Of a DNA stretch of 6,957 nt, positions 4,867 through 6,957 are shown one piece after another. The translations under genes and the position numbers were made by a program. Every line of letters starts with the position of its first letter. Positions within the stretch are counted from its first letter, which is position 1. The stretch comes from an uncultured beta proteobacterium (GTDB lineage Bacteria > Pseudomonadota > Gammaproteobacteria > Burkholderiales > Rhodocyclaceae): the NCBI GenBank assembly GCA_903932755.1, contig CAIZHL010000095.1, positions 1 through 6,957 on the forward strand, given 5' to 3'. The notes under the pieces were generated by a model. The model was given only the letters and a program-made list of their open reading frames with translations. It was not told the origin of the DNA and did no database searches.

Positions 4867-5933
4867 TTTTGAAAATCTCACCACAGAGGCACAGAGGCAC
4901 AGAGGAAGTGCGGAGAACTACAAAGACAATTCGGTTGTTTTTCTCACAGGGCTTTTGCTCTGTGCCTCTGTGTCTCTGTGGTAAAGCATTGCCGCTTTTC
5001 CTTCTGCCGTTCTTCCTCGCCGCTTGCGGCGGCCAGCCGCCGCGAGCGGTTGATGAGCGCGGCGCCGCCCCGGCCCCCGCCGTACCGCCAGCGCCGACTT
5101 CTTCTTCCGCGGCGAAGAAGCCCGTGCCGCCTGCAAAGTTCGGCGGCGGCTACAAGGACGATGGTCCCGGCGACGGCCCGGCGGTCGATCCGGACACGAT
5201 TCCCGATGCGGTGCCCAAGCCCGAGCCGCTGCACCGTTTCGCCAACAATCCCTATTCGGTTTTCGGCCGCGACTACAAACCGTTGCGCGAGCTCAAGCCC
5301 TACAAGGGGCGCGGCATCGGCTCCTGGTATGGGCGCCGCTACCACGGGCAGAAGACCTCCAGCGGCGAGATCTACGACATGTACGCGATGACGGCAGCCC
5401 ACCCGATACTGCCCATTCCCTCCTACGTCCGCGTGACCAACCCGTCCAACGGCAAATCCGTAGTGGTGCGCATCAACGACCGCGGGCCGTTTCACGCCGG
5501 GCGGGAAATCGACCTCTCCTGGACGGCGGCGTACAAGCTCGGCTACACCGGCCAGGGCAGCACCCTGGTCGAGGTCGAAAGCGTCCTGCCCGGCCAGTTG
5601 CCCGCCGTCGCGCTGGCGCCGCGCCGCGCGGAAGAGGACGATCCGATCGTCAGGCTGGCCGCGGCCGAGTCCGAGCCGCCGCTGCCGCAGATGGAGGACG
5701 GGCGCGGGCATTTCCTGCAATTGGGCGCCTTCGGCAACCGCGACAATGCCGAGGCATTGCGCGCGCGGCTGGCGCGCGAGCTGGGAGATCTTTCCGGCAA
5801 GCTGACGGTGCAGGCGCGCGGCGGCCTGTTTCGCGTCCAGCTCGGCCCATGGCCTGATGCCGCAGCTGCACAGCTTGAGGGCGTGCGCTTGCGCGAAAGC
5901 TTCGGCATGGCGCCCGTGGTGGTGCAGCGCTAG
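4863..5933 (+). CDS. rlpA: RlpA, septal lytic transglycosylase lipoprotein (start uncertain)
   Basis: RlpA-family lipoproteins cleave glycan strands lacking stem peptides, as shown for Pseudomonas aeruginosa, and gather at the septum through a SPOR domain. From GTG 4863 the frame has 356 codons. Visible: hydrophobic segment LPLFLLPFFLAAC (43-55) with lipobox LAAC and lipidated Cys55; a Pro/Ala-rich linker (56-125); the double-psi beta-barrel domain (about 150-240), with E169 and H180 at the spacing of P. aeruginosa Glu120/His131, and D206 in INDRGPF; a linker; and a C-terminal SPOR domain (about 281-356, FLQLGAFGNRDNAEAL and FRVQLGPW). Start: GTG 4863 overlaps the rodA stop as GTGA, suggesting coupling, but codons 6-41 are a palindromic element. 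Other in-frame starts are GTG 4908, TTG 4935, GTG 4962 and TTG 4989. The last leaves only 12 residues before the Cys and no positive charge. The product is sure, the N-terminus is not. Confidence 0.9.
   Translation: MILKISPQRHRGTEEVRRTTKTIRLFFSQGFCSVPLCLCGKALPLFLLPFFLAACGGQPPRAVDERGAAPAPAVPPAPTSSSAAKKPVPPAKFGGGYKDDGPGDGPAVDPDTIPDAVPKPEPLHRFANNPYSVFGRDYKPLRELKPYKGRGIGSWYGRRYHGQKTSSGEIYDMYAMTAAHPILPIPSYVRVTNPSNGKSVVVRINDRGPFHAGREIDLSWTAAYKLGYTGQGSTLVEVESVLPGQLPAVALAPRRAEEDDPIVRLAAAESEPPLPQMEDGRGHFLQLGAFGNRDNAEALRARLARELGDLSGKLTVQARGGLFRVQLGPWPDAAAAQLEGVRLRESFGMAPVVVQR
4880..4982. repeat. Palindromic MITE/REP-like element with 25-bp inverted arms
   Basis: The left arm (4880-4904) and right arm (4958-4982) are inverted copies over 25 bp with a single difference (G4889 against T4973), which would be a G-U wobble in RNA. 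The spacer is 53 nt. The left arm continues into three perfect tandem copies of CACAGAGG (4882-4905); the right arm carries CTCTGTGC, CTCTGTGT and CTCTGTGG. The text ACCACAGAGGCACAGAG ... CTCTGTGTCTCTGTGGT is a dispersed element I recognise from many unrelated bacterial genomes, often read as PQRHRGTEE and LCLCG in predicted proteins; the family name is not known to me. There is no transposase. No T-run follows, so it is not an intrinsic terminator. It lies between rodA and rlpA and is open in the rlpA frame. Confidence 0.88.
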
Positions 5934-5962
5934 TCCCGTCCGGCTGGCGACGTGCGGCCGAC

Positions 5963-5968
5963 TATAAT
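5963..5968 (+). promoter_or_regulatory. Putative -10 box of a dacA promoter
   Basis: A perfect TATAAT lies 28 nt before the dacA ATG, in the 63-bp gap after rlpA, and stands out in this GC-rich sequence. No good -35 is seen at 16-18 bp (the bases around 5939-5946 read CCGGCT-like) and there is no extended TG. If it is used, transcription would start near 5975, giving a leader of about 22 nt that is pyrimidine-rich (CTCTTCCTTTTT, TTTTTC) and has no Shine-Dalgarno. This would let dacA be transcribed independently of the upstream genes. Confidence 0.5.
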
Positions 5969-5996
5969 TCCACCTCTTCCTTTTTGTGATTTTTCA

Positions 5997-6957
5997 ATGC
6001 GATTCCTTGCCTTTGTTTTTATCCTGCTGCAGCTGGGCGCCAGCCACGCGCAGCCCCTGCCGACGACGATTCCGGTACCCGCGATCAGCGCTCGCGCCTG
6101 GCTGCTGATGGACTACACCACCGGTCAGGTGCTGGCGGCACAGGAAGCCGACATGCGCCTGGAGCCGGCCTCGCTGACCAAGGTCATGACCACCTATCTG
6201 GTGGCCGACGCACTGGCGCAGAAGACGCTCTCCCTGCAGCAGCCGGTGACAATTTCCGAGCGCGCCTGGCGCACCCAGGGCTCGCGCAGTTTCGTGCCGG
6301 TCAACAAGGGCGTGTCGGTCGACGACCTGTTCAAGGGCATGGTGATCCAGTCCGGCAACGACGCCTCGGTGGCGCTGGCCGAAGCCATCGGCGGTTCCGA
6401 GGACGCTTTTGCCGCGATGATGAACCGCACGGCGCAGCGCATGGGCCTCAAGGACACCAGCTTCCTCAATGCCAGCGGCTACTTCGAAGGACCGGCGCCG
6501 AACCACTATTCCACGGCACGCGATCTTGCGAAGCTCGCCGCGGCGCTGATCCGCGACCATCCGGAAACCCACGCCCTGCATGCGATGAAGGAATACACCT
6601 ACAACGGCATCCGCCAGCACAACCGCAACCGCCTGCTGTGGGCCGACCCGACCGTCGACGGCCTGAAGACCGGACATTCCAGTGCCGCCGGCTATTGCCT
6701 GATCGCCACCGCAAAGCGCGGCCCGCGGCGGCTGATTTCGGTGGTGCTCGGTACGGCATCGGAGGATGCGCGCGCCAAGGATTCGCTCAACCTGCTCAAC
6801 TGGGGCTACAACGCCTTCGAGGCGGTGAAGGTTTATGGCCAGGGCCAGGCGATTTCCCAGATCAAGGTCTTCAGGGGCGTGCAGAACCAGGTAGGTGCGG
6901 GCTTCGCCGAGGACTTCGTGATTTCCGTGCCGCGCGGCATGGCCGACAAGGTCACCG
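5997..6957 (+). CDS. dacA: D-alanyl-D-alanine carboxypeptidase, PBP5/6 family (3' end outside window)
   Basis: This family removes the terminal D-Ala from peptidoglycan pentapeptides in the periplasm, limiting crosslinking and maintaining cell shape. The visible 320 codons start with a Sec signal peptide (1-18, cleavage likely after SHA), then the serine peptidase S11 domain. The catalytic triad motifs are complete: SLTK (S59, K62), SGN (119-121) and KTG (224-226, inside DGLKTGHSSAAGY). Other family marks are AWLLMDYTTGQVL (34-46), NASGYFEGPAPNHYSTARDLAKL (about 158-180) and LLNWGYNAFE. From about residue 265 the beta-rich PBP5 C-terminal domain begins (KVYGQGQ, VFRGVQNQV) and is cut by the window edge, so the membrane-anchoring amphipathic helix expected at the C-terminus cannot be checked. 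The ATG at 5997 gives a proper signal peptide; no Shine-Dalgarno is present. dacA is chosen from synteny with rlpA; dacC is an equally used name for this family. Confidence 0.95.
   Translation, partial: MRFLAFVFILLQLGASHAQPLPTTIPVPAISARAWLLMDYTTGQVLAAQEADMRLEPASLTKVMTTYLVADALAQKTLSLQQPVTISERAWRTQGSRSFVPVNKGVSVDDLFKGMVIQSGNDASVALAEAIGGSEDAFAAMMNRTAQRMGLKDTSFLNASGYFEGPAPNHYSTARDLAKLAAALIRDHPETHALHAMKEYTYNGIRQHNRNRLLWADPTVDGLKTGHSSAAGYCLIATAKRGPRRLISVVLGTASEDARAKDSLNLLNWGYNAFEAVKVYGQGQAISQIKVFRGVQNQVGAGFAEDFVISVPRGMADKVT

Noticed and set aside
4048..4884. 278-codon antisense frame across rodA
   Set aside because: The translation is His/Gln/Asp-rich without any motif, the usual reverse complement of membrane-helix codons. 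rodA on the + strand is certain.
4882..4905. Three tandem octamers as a CRISPR-like array
   Set aside because: Units are 8 bp with no spacers and form one arm of a palindrome.
4944..5720. 258-codon antisense frame across rlpA
   Set aside because: It begins in the palindromic element and runs antisense to the RlpA barrel and linkers; no family resemblance or ribosome site.
5938..5994. Intrinsic terminator after rlpA
   Set aside because: T-runs occur at 5981-5985 and 5990-5994, but the only stem upstream (CGGC/GCCG, 5941-5960) is 4 bp and about 20 nt away.
5994..6677. 227-codon antisense frame across dacA
   Set aside because: It covers the PBP5 catalytic motifs in reverse; a shadow of the gene that runs off the window edge.

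Overview
The window is one stretch of a cell-wall elongation and remodelling cluster, all on the + strand: mreC, mreD, mrdA (PBP2), rodA, rlpA and the first ~320 codons of a PBP5/6-type D,D-carboxypeptidase (dacA). The GC-rich composition with strong G/C third positions, the divisome/elongasome gene order and the protein sequences suggest a betaproteobacterium (Rhodocyclales/Nitrosomonadales-like). That placement is inferred from family resemblance, not from a search. The order mrdA-rodA-rlpA-dacA is the same as in E. coli; here mreCD are joined directly in front of it. mreB would be expected just left of the window but no part of it is visible.

Layout. 1-88: leader with a 12-bp palindrome and a 7-bp stem-loop. 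89-1009: mreC. 1010-1125: a 116-bp gap filled with small inverted repeats. 1126-1647: mreD. 1648-1867: a 220-bp gap holding four palindromes and a G-rich direct repeat. 1868-3760: mrdA, overlapping rodA (3757-4866) by ATGA. 4863-5933: rlpA, whose first ~40 codons are largely a palindromic element with 25-bp arms (4880-4904 / 4958-4982). 5934-5996: short gap with a consensus -10 box. 5997 to window end: dacA, cut by the window edge.

How the genes work together. MreC and MreD are the membrane scaffold of the Rod complex. RodA polymerises glycan strands from lipid II and PBP2 crosslinks them; the 4-bp gene overlap fits their 1:1 partnership. RlpA is a septal/denuded-glycan lytic transglycosylase lipoprotein with a C-terminal SPOR domain. 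The DacA-type enzyme trims the terminal D-Ala from pentapeptides.

The protein content is ordinary. The unusual signal is in the spacers: three of the gaps carry palindromic repeat material. The most striking piece sits between the rodA stop and the rlpA lipobox, where it is read through in frame as about 36 extra codons splitting the RlpA signal peptide. This resembles the in-frame palindromic elements known from Rickettsia. No wholly new multi-gene system is visible.
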